Origin: Actinomycetes bacterium
GTDB lineage: Bacteria > Actinomycetota > Actinomycetes > Mycobacteriales > Micromonosporaceae
DNA: 45,253 nt
Assembly (NCBI GenBank): GCA_021793335.1
Contig: JAJYSW010000002.1
Location: 1-45,253 of the forward strand
Direction: 5' to 3'
In this document: in pieces, positions 25,646 through 33,741 of the stretch
Numbering within the stretch: position 1 is the stretch's first letter
Layout: each line of letters opens with the position of its first letter
Position numbers and translations under genes: made by a program
The notes under the pieces: generated by a model
Databases searched by the model: none
Told to the model about the DNA's origin: nothing
Seen by the model: the letters and a program-made list of their open reading frames with translations, nothing else

Positions 25646-27682
25646 TCATCGGAGGAATCCTTGCGGGTTGCCCGAGTCGACGGGGAGGTGGATGCCGGTG
25701 GTGAGCCCGAGGTCGGGGCCGACCAGGACGTAGACGGCGTCGGCGACCGACGCGGGCAGGACCTCTTTCTTGAGCAGGGTGCGGCCGGCGTAGTACTGGC
25801 CCAGTTCGTCCTCTTCGACGCCGTAGACGGCGGCCCGCTGGGCGCCCCAGCCGCCGGCGAAGATGCCCGAGCCGCGCACGACCCCGTCGGGATTGACGCC
25901 GTTGACGCGGATGCCGTGCTCGCCGAGTTCGGCGGCGAGCAACCGCACCTGGTGGGCCTGGTCGGCCTTGGCGGCGGAGTAGGCGATGTTCTTCGGGCCG
26001 GCGAACACGGCGTTCTTGGAGACGATGTAGACGATGTCGCCGCCGAGGCCCTGGGCGATCATGTGCTTCGCGGCTTCGCGCGAGACCAGGAACGAGCCTT
26101 TGGCCATGACTTCGTGCTGGAGGTCCCAGTCGGCGGCGGTGGTCTCGACCAGCGGCTTGGACTGGGATAGGCCGGCGTTGTTGACCACCAGGTCGACGCC
26201 GCCGAACGCCAGGGCGGCCTGGTCGAGGGCCGCGGCGACGGCGGTCTCGTCGGTGACGTCGGCGGCGAGGCCGACGGCGAGGTCCGGGCCGCCGATCTGG
26301 GCCGCGGCGCTCGCGGCCCGGTCGCCGTCGAGGTCGGCGATGACGACGCAGGCGCCTTCGGCGGCGAGCCGCTCGGCGGTGGCCTTGCCGATGCCACCGG
26401 CCGCACCGGTGACCAGGGCGACGCGGCCGGCCAGCGGCTTGGGTGCGGGAAGCCGCTTGAGTTTAGCCTCTTCGAGGGCCCAGTACTCGATGCGGAACTT
26501 CTCGGCCTCGTCGATGGGCCGGTAAGTCGAGATCGCTTCGGCTCCGCGCATGACATTGATGGCGTTGACGTAGAACTCGCCGGCGATGCGGGCGGTCTTC
26601 TTGTCGGGCCCGAAGGAGAACATGCCGACGCCGGGGACGAGGACGATCGCGGGGTCGGCCCCGCGCATCGCCGGAGAGTCCGCTTCGGCATGGCGTTCGT
26701 AGTAGGCGCGGTAGTCCTCGCGGTAGGCCGCGTGCCGCTCGGTCAGGTGATCGATCACTTCGTCGAGTGGGGCGTCGGCGGCGGTCTCCAGCACCAGCGG
26801 TCGGACCTTCGTGCGCAGGAAGTGGTCGGGACAGGACGTTCCCAGCGCCGCCAGTCGGGGCATCTTCTCGGCGGCGAGGAAGTCGAGGACGGCCTCGTCG
26901 TCGCGGAAGTGCCCGACCTGGCGGCGGTCGGTCGAGGCCAGGCCGCGGATGACCGGCGCGAGTGCGGCGGCGCGGGCGCGGCGGGCGTCCGCGTCGAGCC
27001 CCGTCCACGCCTCGATGCGGGGCCCGAAGGGCTCGGGCCTGCCGTGCTCGGCGATGAACTGCTCGCAACCGCGGATGATCTCCAGGCTGTTGGCTTCGCA
27101 TTCCTCGGAGGTCTCGCCCCAGGCGGTGATGCCGTGGCCGCCGAGGATGCAGCCGATCGCCCGGGGGTGCTCGCGTTCGATCGCGGCGATGTCCAGGCCG
27201 AGCTGGAATCCCGGGCGGCGCCACGGGACCCACACGACCCGTTCGCCGAAGCACGCTTCGGTGAGCGCCGGGCCTTCGGCCGCGGTGGCGAAGGCGATGC
27301 CCGAGTCGGGGTGCAGGTGGTCGACGTGGGCGGCTTCGACCAGGCCGTGCATGGCGGTGTCGATGGACGGGGCGGCCCCGCCCCTGCCGTGGAGGCAGTA
27401 GTCGAAACGGGCGACCATCTCGTCTTCGGCCTCGACGCCGGGGTAGGTGCCGGTCATCGCGCGCAGCCGGTCGAGCCGGAGCGCGGCCAGGCCCTCGGGC
27501 CGGAGGGTGCCGAGGTCGCCTCCGGAGCCCTTGACCCACAGCAGTTCGACCTGCTCCCCGGTGACCGGGTCGGTGGCTTCGCCTTTGGCGGAGGTGTTGC
27601 CGCCGGCGAAGTTGGTGTTGCGTTTATCGGCGCCGAGCCGGTTCGAGCGGGCGATGAGGTCGTTTACGGTCTCGTTCATCAT
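25646..27682 (-). CDS. Bifunctional rhamnulose-1-phosphate aldolase / short-chain dehydrogenase
   Basis: 678 residues. The first about 400 are a class II aldolase (NTNFAGGNTSAKGE, zinc-binding HVDHLHPDSGIAF, ILGGHGITAWG). The last about 260 are a short-chain dehydrogenase (VTGAAGGIGKATAERLAAEGA, NNAGLSQSKP, catalytic YSAAK). This is the RhaEW fusion, which cleaves L-rhamnulose-1-phosphate to dihydroxyacetone phosphate and L-lactaldehyde and oxidises the lactaldehyde. The ATG at 27682 overlaps the rhaI stop (ATGA); an adjacent in-frame ATG at 27679 is the other possibility. Confidence 0.93.
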   Translation of the reverse strand: MMNETVNDLIARSNRLGADKRNTNFAGGNTSAKGEATDPVTGEQVELLWVKGSGGDLGTLRPEGLAALRLDRLRAMTGTYPGVEAEDEMVARFDYCLHGRGGAAPSIDTAMHGLVEAAHVDHLHPDSGIAFATAAEGPALTEACFGERVVWVPWRRPGFQLGLDIAAIEREHPRAIGCILGGHGITAWGETSEECEANSLEIIRGCEQFIAEHGRPEPFGPRIEAWTGLDADARRARAAALAPVIRGLASTDRRQVGHFRDDEAVLDFLAAEKMPRLAALGTSCPDHFLRTKVRPLVLETAADAPLDEVIDHLTERHAAYREDYRAYYERHAEADSPAMRGADPAIVLVPGVGMFSFGPDKKTARIAGEFYVNAINVMRGAEAISTYRPIDEAEKFRIEYWALEEAKLKRLPAPKPLAGRVALVTGAAGGIGKATAERLAAEGACVVIADLDGDRAASAAAQIGGPDLAVGLAADVTDETAVAAALDQAALAFGGVDLVVNNAGLSQSKPLVETTAADWDLQHEVMAKGSFLVSREAAKHMIAQGLGGDIVYIVSKNAVFAGPKNIAYSAAKADQAHQVRLLAAELGEHGIRVNGVNPDGVVRGSGIFAGGWGAQRAAVYGVEEDELGQYYAGRTLLKKEVLPASVADAVYVLVGPDLGLTTGIHLPVDSGNPQGFLR

Positions 27683-28848
27683 GCCCCCCATCCGGCGGCC
27701 CGGCCGTCCCGGCGCGCTTCGACGATCTCGGCGGCGTAACCGGAGGCGGCGTAGGCGGCCATCGGGTCGGGGTCCAGGCCCTGTGCTTCGCGAAGTTCTG
27801 CCAGGAGCGGGCGCACGTCGGTGTTGTAGGCGTCCATCAGGACCGCGTTGGCGGCCAGGACGTCGCCGGAGGCCTGGGCCGATTCGAGTGCATCGTGGTC
27901 GACCAGGAGCGCCTTGGCGGTGGCTTCTTGGGCGTTCTGCACCGAGCGGATGACCGCGGGGATCTTCGGTTCGATGTTGTGGCACTGGTCGAGCATGTAC
28001 GCGATGCCCGATTCGGGGCCGATCGCGCCTCGCAGCGCCAGCTCGTGCATGATGCGGAACAGTTGGAACGGGTCGGCCGAGCCGACCATGAGGTCGTCGT
28101 CGGCGTAGAACCGGGAGTTGAAGTCGAACGCGCCGAGCCGGCCCTGGCGCAGCAGGAACGCGACGATGAACTCGATGTTGGTGCCGGGGGCGTGGTGGCC
28201 GGTGTCGATCACGACCTGTGCCTTGGGGCCCAGTTCGACGCAGTGGGCGTAGGCGGTGCCCCAGTCGGGCACGTCGGTGTGGTAGAACGACGGCTCGAAC
28301 AGCTTGTACTCCAGCAGCATGCGCTGTCCGTCGCCGAGTCGGGCGTAGACCTCGGCGAGAACTTCGGTGAGGCGGTCCTGGCGGTCGGCGATCGAGTCCT
28401 GGCCGGGGTAGTTGGTGCCGTCGGCGAACCACAGCTTCAGGTCGTTGGATCCGACCGCGTCCATGATGTCGACGCATTCGAGAAGGTGGTCGGTGGCTTT
28501 GCGTCTGATGCCGGGATCGGGGTGGCAGACGCTGCCGAGCATGAAGTCGGGGTCCTGGAAGGTGTTGGAGTTGATCGTCCCGATCGTGACGCCCTGGTCG
28601 GCGGCGTGGGCCGCGAGTGCGGCGTAGTCGTCGACCTTGTCCCAGGGGATGTGGAGGGCGACCGTGCCGGCGGCGCCGGTGAAGCGGTGGACCTGGGCGG
28701 CGTCGGCGATCTTCTCGTAGGGGTCGCGGGGGACGCCTTGCTGGGCGAACACCTTGAACCTGGTGCCGGAGTTCCCGAACGCCCAGGAGGGGGTCTCGAT
28801 GTTCTGGCCGGCCAGCACTTGTTTGGCGCGTGCGATGCGGTCGGTCAT
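27679..28848 (-). CDS. rhaI: L-rhamnose isomerase
   Basis: 389 residues from the ATG of MTDRIARAKQVL, with GGAG just upstream. It is a TIM-barrel isomerase of the RhaI type (Pseudomonas/actinomycete, distinct from E. coli RhaA). Visible parts are TPSWAFGNSGTRFKVF, the metal-site segments LEYKLFEPSFYHTDV, VVIDTGHHAPGTNIEF and FDFNSRFYADDDL, and a C-terminal helix ending RAAGWGA. It converts L-rhamnose to L-rhamnulose. It lies 2 nt after rhaM and overlaps the aldolase gene. Confidence 0.93.
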   Translation of the reverse strand: MTDRIARAKQVLAGQNIETPSWAFGNSGTRFKVFAQQGVPRDPYEKIADAAQVHRFTGAAGTVALHIPWDKVDDYAALAAHAADQGVTIGTINSNTFQDPDFMLGSVCHPDPGIRRKATDHLLECVDIMDAVGSNDLKLWFADGTNYPGQDSIADRQDRLTEVLAEVYARLGDGQRMLLEYKLFEPSFYHTDVPDWGTAYAHCVELGPKAQVVIDTGHHAPGTNIEFIVAFLLRQGRLGAFDFNSRFYADDDLMVGSADPFQLFRIMHELALRGAIGPESGIAYMLDQCHNIEPKIPAVIRSVQNAQEATAKALLVDHDALESAQASGDVLAANAVLMDAYNTDVRPLLAELREAQGLDPDPMAAYAASGYAAEIVEARRDGRAAGWGA

Positions 28849-28850
28849 GG

Positions 28851-29216
28851 TCAGGCTCCGTTTCGTGACGAGGCGTCGGCGGCCGCCAGTTGGTCCTCCA
28901 GGTTGAAGACCTCCGCGATCACGTTGAACGACTCGTCGGCGGCGGCCCCGTCGGCGCCTTCGAAGAAGGGGGCCATCTCGGCTTGCCAGCGGGCGTTGAC
29001 GTCGCGTTCGGCCATGGCGGCCTTGGCGGCCGCGAAGTCCTCGGTTTCGAGGTAGCCGATGAGGAGTCCATCGTCGGACAGGAAGAGCGAGTAGTTGCCC
29101 CAGCCGGTGGCGGCCAGAGCCTGGAGCATGTCGGGCCAGACGGCGGCGTGCCGTTCGCGGTATTCGTCGATCCGGTCGCGCCGCACGCGAAGGGTGAAAC
29201 ACACTCGTTGTGTCAC
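28851..29216 (-). CDS. rhaM: L-rhamnose mutarotase
   Basis: 121 residues, the usual size. Marks are CFTLRVRRDRIDEYRERHAAVWPDMLQAL (conserved His), GWGNYSLFL, LIGYLETED and the WQAEMAPFF end. It interconverts alpha and beta anomers of L-rhamnose for the isomerase. The GTG start is 8 nt after GGAGG. It is the first gene of the eight-gene rhamnose operon. Confidence 0.93.
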   Translation of the reverse strand: MTQRVCFTLRVRRDRIDEYRERHAAVWPDMLQALAATGWGNYSLFLSDDGLLIGYLETEDFAAAKAAMAERDVNARWQAEMAPFFEGADGAAADESFNVIAEVFNLEDQLAAADASSRNGA

Positions 29217-29264
29217 GGGGGTTCCTCCTTGAGGTCGTGGTCACGATTATTACACCGGAGGGAT

Positions 29265-29276
29265 TGAATCGTTTCA
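29265..29276. promoter_or_regulatory. LacI-type operator in the rhamnose operon promoter
   Basis: TGAATCGTTTCA, nearly the perfect LacI-family dyad TGAAnCGnTTCA. It lies about 16 nt downstream of the operon -10, where a bound repressor would block transcription. Confidence 0.7.
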
Positions 29277-29291
29277 TGCGGGGGTGTCGAT

Positions 29292-29320
29292 AACATAGAA
29301 CGCGCTGGCCAGCATGTCAA
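29292..29320 (-). promoter_or_regulatory. Strong promoter of the rhamnose operon
   Basis: A perfect -35 TTGACA (29315-29320), a 17-nt spacer and TATGTT (29292-29297) on the minus strand. The start would be near 29285, giving a leader of about 70 nt with the operator just inside. Confidence 0.75.
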
Positions 29321-29356
29321 GACCTGTCCTGCGATAATTCTGTGACGGGCTCGGGA

Positions 29357-29362
29357 TATGAT
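29357..29362 (+). promoter_or_regulatory. -10 box of the LacI regulator gene
   Basis: TATGAT on the plus strand, with no good -35 at 16-18 nt. The start would be near 29369, just before the second operator. Confidence 0.45.
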
Positions 29363-29385
29363 GCGCCGTGCCCCCGACCCGGCGT

Positions 29386-29397
29386 TGATTCGTTTCA
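29386..29397. promoter_or_regulatory. LacI-type operator in the regulator's own leader
   Basis: TGATTCGTTTCA, inside the wider dyad GTTGA-N6-TCAAC. It differs from the first operator at one position and sits just after the presumed start of the LacI transcript, suggesting autorepression. Confidence 0.65.
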
Positions 29398-29470
29398 ACC
29401 CTCCGCGCTCGGCACGCAGGCCAGACCTGAGGCTCCCGCAGCGCCCCTCACTACACTCCATGAGGTGACG

Positions 29471-30478
29471 ATGACCACTAGCAGCATGAAGGACGTCGCG
29501 CAGGCCGCGGGCGTCTCGGTCGGCACGGTCTCCAACGTGCTCAACCGGCCCGATGCCGTCGCGGAGGAGACCAGACGACGCGTGCAGGCCGCCATCGCCA
29601 AGCTCGGCTACGTCCGCAACGACTCGGCCCGGCAGCTGCGCGCCGGACGCAGCCGCAACGTCGCGATCGTGGTCCTCGACGTCGCCAACCCCTTCTTCAC
29701 CGATGTGGTGCGAGGCGCCGAGCCGCTGGTCGACTCGGCCGGCGGCGTGGTCACCGTCTGCGACTCGGGCGAGGACGTGCGCCGCGAACAGCGCCACCTG
29801 GAGATCCTGGAGGAGCAGCGGGTCCTGGGCCTGCTCATCACGCCCGTCGACGACTCCTCGGCCGAGCGGATCGAGCGTCTGGCCGCCCATGACATCCCGG
29901 TCGTGCTGGTCGACCGCGGCGCCGGGCTCCACCCGCACTGCTCGGTGGCCGTCGACGACGTCCACGGCGGCCGCCTGGCCGCCCGGCACCTGGTCGAGCG
30001 CGGGCACGGATCGATCGCCTTCGCCGGCGGGCCGCCCTCGATCCCGCAGGTGCGCGACCGCCTGGCCGGGTGCCGGACGGTCTGCGAGGCATCCGGGGTG
30101 CGCTTGGAGGAGTTCACCTCGGTGAGCATGAACGTCGCAGGCGGGCGGCAGGCCGTCGAGCAGATGCTCCGGCTGCCGGAGGCGCCCACGGCGCTCTTCT
30201 GCGCCAACGACCTGGTGGCGCTCGGGGCCTTGCAGGGGCTGACGATGCACGGGATCAAGGTGCCCGAGGAATGCGCGATCATCGGCTATGACGACATCGA
30301 CTTCGCCGCCGCCGCGGCCGTCCCGCTGTCCTCGATCCGCCAGCCGCGGGCGCAGCTGGGGCGCACCGCCGCGCAGCTGCTGTTCGAGGAGATCAGCGAA
30401 GGCAAGGGGCACACGCACCGCAACGTGGTCTTCCAACCCGAACTGGTGGCACGTGCGTCGACGGCCGTCGACCTGTAA
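29471..30478 (+). CDS. LacI-family repressor of the rhamnose locus
   Basis: 335 residues from ATG 29471, preceded by GAGGTG. The N-terminal helix-turn-helix and hinge helix read MKDVAQAAGVSVGTVSNVLNRPDAV and the following RRRVQAAIAKLGYVRN. A periplasmic-binding-like sensor domain follows (RNVAIVVLDVANPFFTDVVRGAE through IIGYDDIDFAAAAAVPLSSIRQP). Two matching operators in the shared intergenic region and its divergence from rhaM make it the likely rhamnose-responsive repressor. The inducer (rhamnose or rhamnulose) is inferred. Confidence 0.92.
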   Translation: MTTSSMKDVAQAAGVSVGTVSNVLNRPDAVAEETRRRVQAAIAKLGYVRNDSARQLRAGRSRNVAIVVLDVANPFFTDVVRGAEPLVDSAGGVVTVCDSGEDVRREQRHLEILEEQRVLGLLITPVDDSSAERIERLAAHDIPVVLVDRGAGLHPHCSVAVDDVHGGRLAARHLVERGHGSIAFAGGPPSIPQVRDRLAGCRTVCEASGVRLEEFTSVSMNVAGGRQAVEQMLRLPEAPTALFCANDLVALGALQGLTMHGIKVPEECAIIGYDDIDFAAAAAVPLSSIRQPRAQLGRTAAQLLFEEISEGKGHTHRNVVFQPELVARASTAVDL

Positions 30479-30494
30479 CATGACGCGGGAGTTT

Positions 30495-30562
30495 ACCGAT
30501 AAAGTAATGTATCGGTGAAGCATCGTGACCGATAAGGCACCGTGGCCGGTGAAGCACCACGG
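30495..30562 (+). repeat. Paired repeats with inverted elements before the GH51 gene
   Basis: ACCGATAA occurs at 30495-30502 and 30528-30535. GGTGAAGCA occurs at 30514-30522 and 30548-30556, so a unit of about 33-34 nt is repeated. In the first unit ACCGATA (30495-30501) is inverted as TATCGGT (30510-30516) around a -10-like TAATGT. In the second, CCGTGG (30540-30545) is inverted as CCACGG (30557-30562). Confidence 0.6.
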
Positions 30563-30594
30563 CCGGCACGGTCGCCGTCCCACGAGAGGCAACC

Positions 30595-32103
30595 ATGTCA
30601 GAACACCGCGCACGCGTCGAATTCGATCCCCGCTTCACCGTCGCCGAAGTGCCCGAGCGACTGTTCGGCTCCTTCGTCGAACACCTGGGCCGCTGTGTCT
30701 ACACCGGCATCTACGAACCCGACCACCCCACCGCCGACGCCGACGGACTCCGCGGCGACGTGCTGGACCTGATCGCCGAACTGGGCCCGACCATGATCCG
30801 CTACCCCGGCGGCAACTTCGTCTCCGGATACCGGTGGGAGGACGGCATCGGCCCCAAGGAGCACCGGCCCCGCCGACTCGACCTGGCATGGCGGGTCACC
30901 GAGACCAACCAGTTCGGCCTCGGCGAGTTCATGAAATTCTGCCGCGCGGCCGACGTCGAACCGAACATGGCCGTCAACCTCGGCACCCGGGGCCTCCAAG
31001 AGGCGCTCGACCTCCTTGAATACGCCAACCACCCCGGCGGCACCCACTGGTCGGACCTGCGCCGCTCGCACGGCGACGAAGAGCCCTACGGCATCGAACT
31101 GTGGTGCCTGGGCAACGAGATGGACGGCCCCTGGCAGATCGGCCAGCGCACCGCCGCCGAATACGGCCGCATCGCCGACCAGACCGCCCGCGCCATGCGC
31201 ATGTTCGACCCCGAGCTCGACCTGGTCGCCTGCGGCTCCTCCAGCCGGGCCATGCCGACGTTCGGCGCGTGGGAGGCCGAGGTGCTGGCCAACTCCTACG
31301 AAACGGTCGACTACATCTCCGCACACGTCTACTACCACCCGGTCGAGGGCGACTTCAAGAGCTTCATGGCCAGCGCCCAGGACATGGAGCTGTTCATCGA
31401 CGGCGTCATCGCCACCGCCGACGCCGTCGGCGCCGAACTCAAGAGCGATAAGAAGATCAACATCGCCTTCGACGAGTGGAACATCTGGTACCAGGACGCG
31501 ACCGGCGAGGAGGCCCCCGAGCCGTGGTCCGAGGCACCGCGCCAGCTCGAAGACCAGTACTCGGCGATGGACGCGGTCGTGTTCGGCTCACTGCTGATCA
31601 CGCTGCTGCGCCGCTGCGACCGTGTCACGGCGGCGTGCCTGGCACAGCTGGTCAACGTGATCGCCCCGATCATGACCGAACCGGGCGGCCCCGCATGGCG
31701 GCAGACGACGTTCTTCCCCTTCGCCGAAGCCAGCAGGTTCGGGCGCGGCACGGTACTGCGCACCGGCACCGCCTCGCATTCGTTCACGACCGAGCGGTTC
31801 GGCGAGGTCCAAGCCCTGCACTCGGTGGCGGTGACCGGCGAGGACGGCTCGGTGACCGTCTTCGCGGTCAACCGTGACCTGGACCGACCGATGACGCTCG
31901 ACATCGACGCCGGCTCCATGCCCGGCATCGGCGAGGTCACGTGCGCAACGCTGACCGATGCCGACCCGCACGCGAAGAACACGCTCGACGACCGGCACCG
32001 GGTGGCGCCGGCGGCGAACACGAACGTGCACACGACTGAAGGGACGATCACCGTCGAACTGCCGGCGATGAGCTGGAACACGATCCGCATCCAGCCGAAG
32101 TAG
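30595..32103 (+). CDS. Alpha-L-arabinofuranosidase, GH51 family
   Basis: 502 residues with no signal peptide, so intracellular. A TIM barrel holds the acid/base glutamate in WCLGNEMDG (E175) and the nucleophile in AFDEWNIWY (E294), followed by a beta-sandwich. RLFGSFVEHLGRCVYTGIYEP and MIRYPGGNFVSGYRWEDGIGP are typical of GH51. It releases terminal arabinofuranose from short oligosaccharides after import. It follows the LacI gene by 116 nt with its own repeated element, so it may answer to a different regulator than the rhamnose genes. Confidence 0.93.
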   Translation: MSEHRARVEFDPRFTVAEVPERLFGSFVEHLGRCVYTGIYEPDHPTADADGLRGDVLDLIAELGPTMIRYPGGNFVSGYRWEDGIGPKEHRPRRLDLAWRVTETNQFGLGEFMKFCRAADVEPNMAVNLGTRGLQEALDLLEYANHPGGTHWSDLRRSHGDEEPYGIELWCLGNEMDGPWQIGQRTAAEYGRIADQTARAMRMFDPELDLVACGSSSRAMPTFGAWEAEVLANSYETVDYISAHVYYHPVEGDFKSFMASAQDMELFIDGVIATADAVGAELKSDKKINIAFDEWNIWYQDATGEEAPEPWSEAPRQLEDQYSAMDAVVFGSLLITLLRRCDRVTAACLAQLVNVIAPIMTEPGGPAWRQTTFFPFAEASRFGRGTVLRTGTASHSFTTERFGEVQALHSVAVTGEDGSVTVFAVNRDLDRPMTLDIDAGSMPGIGEVTCATLTDADPHAKNTLDDRHRVAPAANTNVHTTEGTITVELPAMSWNTIRIQPK

Positions 32104-32110
32104 ACGAGGA

Positions 32111-32149
32111 GCGTGCGGGCCCGGAAACCGATCGTCCGGGCCCGCACGC
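32111..32149. terminator. Bidirectional terminator between GH51 and the next convergent gene
   Basis: Perfect 15-bp stem (arms 32111-32125 and 32135-32149) with a 9-nt loop. It lies 8 nt after the GH51 stop and 11 nt beyond the end of the minus-strand gene. Confidence 0.8.
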
Positions 32150-32159
32150 TTCTGTCGAG

Positions 32160-32912
32160 CTACTGCGCGAACGCCCCGGCCAGGTCATAGAGCGCGCTCG
32201 CCTTCGAGCGGTCCCCGCGAACGGCCACCGCCTCGGCCGGCAGGCGACGCCACAGCCACATGAGGATCGTGCCCGGCGTGCCCGCCACGACGGCCTCGGC
32301 TTCCTCAAGGGTCCCCTCGCTCAGGCCGATGCCCTCGGCGCCGACTCGCAGCGTCCACGACCGCTCCCCCGCGTCGATGCCGACCGTCAACCCCTCGCGT
32401 GCCGTCAGGGTCTCACCGAGCTGCCGGCGGTAGGCGCGGCTGCCCCAAGCGAGCATGACCGTGAGCATCTCCTCGACCCCGTCGAGCGCGAACGCCGCCT
32501 CGACCGGACCGACCTCCTCCCCCGCGGCCAGCTCGGCGTCGACGCGGTGCACGAGCGTCTCGAAGGCCATGCGGCGGATCCAGAACCCCACGGTCTGATC
32601 GGGCCCGTACCAGGTATGGGCCAGGCTCTCGGGACCGCGATCGTCGAACTCGGTGAGCAGCTCGGCCAGGGCCGCATCGAAGCGCTCGGTGGGGCTGCCC
32701 TGGCGCCACAGCGCATCGGCCTCGCCCGGTTCGCGCAGGAGCCGCATGCACTGGATCTTGTGGTCGAAGACCTCGGTGACGTGGCCGAGCAGGTCGGCGG
32801 CGGTCCAATCGGGGCAGGTGGGCACTCGCGCGTTCGGGCCGGCCTGCACGACGGCCGTCTTGAACCGGGCCGCCTCGTCGATGAGGCGGGATCTGAGGGT
32901 GGTCGATTCCAT
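32160..32912 (-). CDS. Maleylpyruvate isomerase family mycothiol-dependent enzyme
   Basis: 250 residues from the ATG of MESTTLRSRLID, preceded by AAGGA. A DinB-like four-helix bundle carries VPTCPDWTAADLLGHVTEVFDHK (conserved Trp and metal His), WIRRMAFETLVHRVDAEL (further metal His) and a C-terminal part with VAGTPGTILMWLWRRLP. The family uses mycothiol as cofactor or substrate; the reaction of this member is unknown. It stands alone between a terminator and the two-component genes. Confidence 0.85.
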   Translation of the reverse strand: MESTTLRSRLIDEAARFKTAVVQAGPNARVPTCPDWTAADLLGHVTEVFDHKIQCMRLLREPGEADALWRQGSPTERFDAALAELLTEFDDRGPESLAHTWYGPDQTVGFWIRRMAFETLVHRVDAELAAGEEVGPVEAAFALDGVEEMLTVMLAWGSRAYRRQLGETLTAREGLTVGIDAGERSWTLRVGAEGIGLSEGTLEEAEAVVAGTPGTILMWLWRRLPAEAVAVRGDRSKASALYDLAGAFAQ

Positions 32913-33021
32913 GCCCGAGATCCTTCCACATCGATGCCGCTGCACCGCCGCTCAGGCGTGCCATCGGAAGAAGGCGGCCCTCGTCCCGCGGAACGGGGCT
33001 TTCAGACGGATCATCACGCGG

Positions 33022-33741
33022 TCACCGGTCATCGCCTACCAGACCGGCCTCATAGGCGATGATCGCCGCCTGCACACGGTTCTGGGTCCCGAGCGTGGCG
33101 AACAGCGCACTGAGATACTGCTTCACGGTGCCTTCCGACAGGCGCAGAGACCTCGCGATCTGGGCGTTCGACCAGCCCTCGCCGACACCGGAGAGCAACT
33201 CCCGCTGGCGCGAGGTGAGCCCGCCGACCACCGACCGGGCCCGGACGCTGCGGTCCAACTGCACCCGGTTCTGGCGGCGAACCAGCCAGCGCCCGACTCG
33301 CGGCGAGAACGCGGCGCCGCCGCCGGCGAGGGCGTGGACACCCGCGATCAGGTGGTGCGGATCGTCGGACTTGAGGAAGAACCCCAGCGCCCCGAGCCTG
33401 ACGGCCTCGGCGATGTAGTGCTCGTCAGAGAACGTGGTGAGCATCGCCACCGGTGCGCGAACACCCTCCCGGTGCAATCGTTCGAGCGTGCCTATGCCGT
33501 CGAGCCGGGGCATCTGGATATCGAGAAGCACGACATCGAGCAGGCGTCGACGGGCGAGATCGACGGCTTCGAGGCCATCGGCGGCCTCGGCGGCGACCTC
33601 GATGCCCGGTGAGGTTGCCAGAATGCCGGCGATGCCCGCGCGCACGAGCCCGTCGTCGTCGGCGAGCAGCACTCGCACCGGCCCGTCACGATCGGGACGG
33701 GGACCGCCGGGAAGCTCGGGCTCGTCGAGTGGAACGGTCAT
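33022..33741 (-). CDS. NarL/LuxR-type response regulator
   Basis: 239 residues. The receiver domain (about 22-140) has the acidic pocket ADDD, phospho-acceptor D74 in VVLLDIQMP, T in MLTTFSD and the lysine in FFLKSDD. The C-terminal helix-turn-helix is LTSRQRELLSGVGEGWSNAQIARSLRLSEGTVKQYLSALFATLG. Its start overlaps the kinase stop (ATGA), so it is co-translated with its partner. Direct repeats upstream of the kinase are candidate binding sites. Confidence 0.93.
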   Translation of the reverse strand: MTVPLDEPELPGGPRPDRDGPVRVLLADDDGLVRAGIAGILATSPGIEVAAEAADGLEAVDLARRRLLDVVLLDIQMPRLDGIGTLERLHREGVRAPVAMLTTFSDEHYIAEAVRLGALGFFLKSDDPHHLIAGVHALAGGGAAFSPRVGRWLVRRQNRVQLDRSVRARSVVGGLTSRQRELLSGVGEGWSNAQIARSLRLSEGTVKQYLSALFATLGTQNRVQAAIIAYEAGLVGDDR

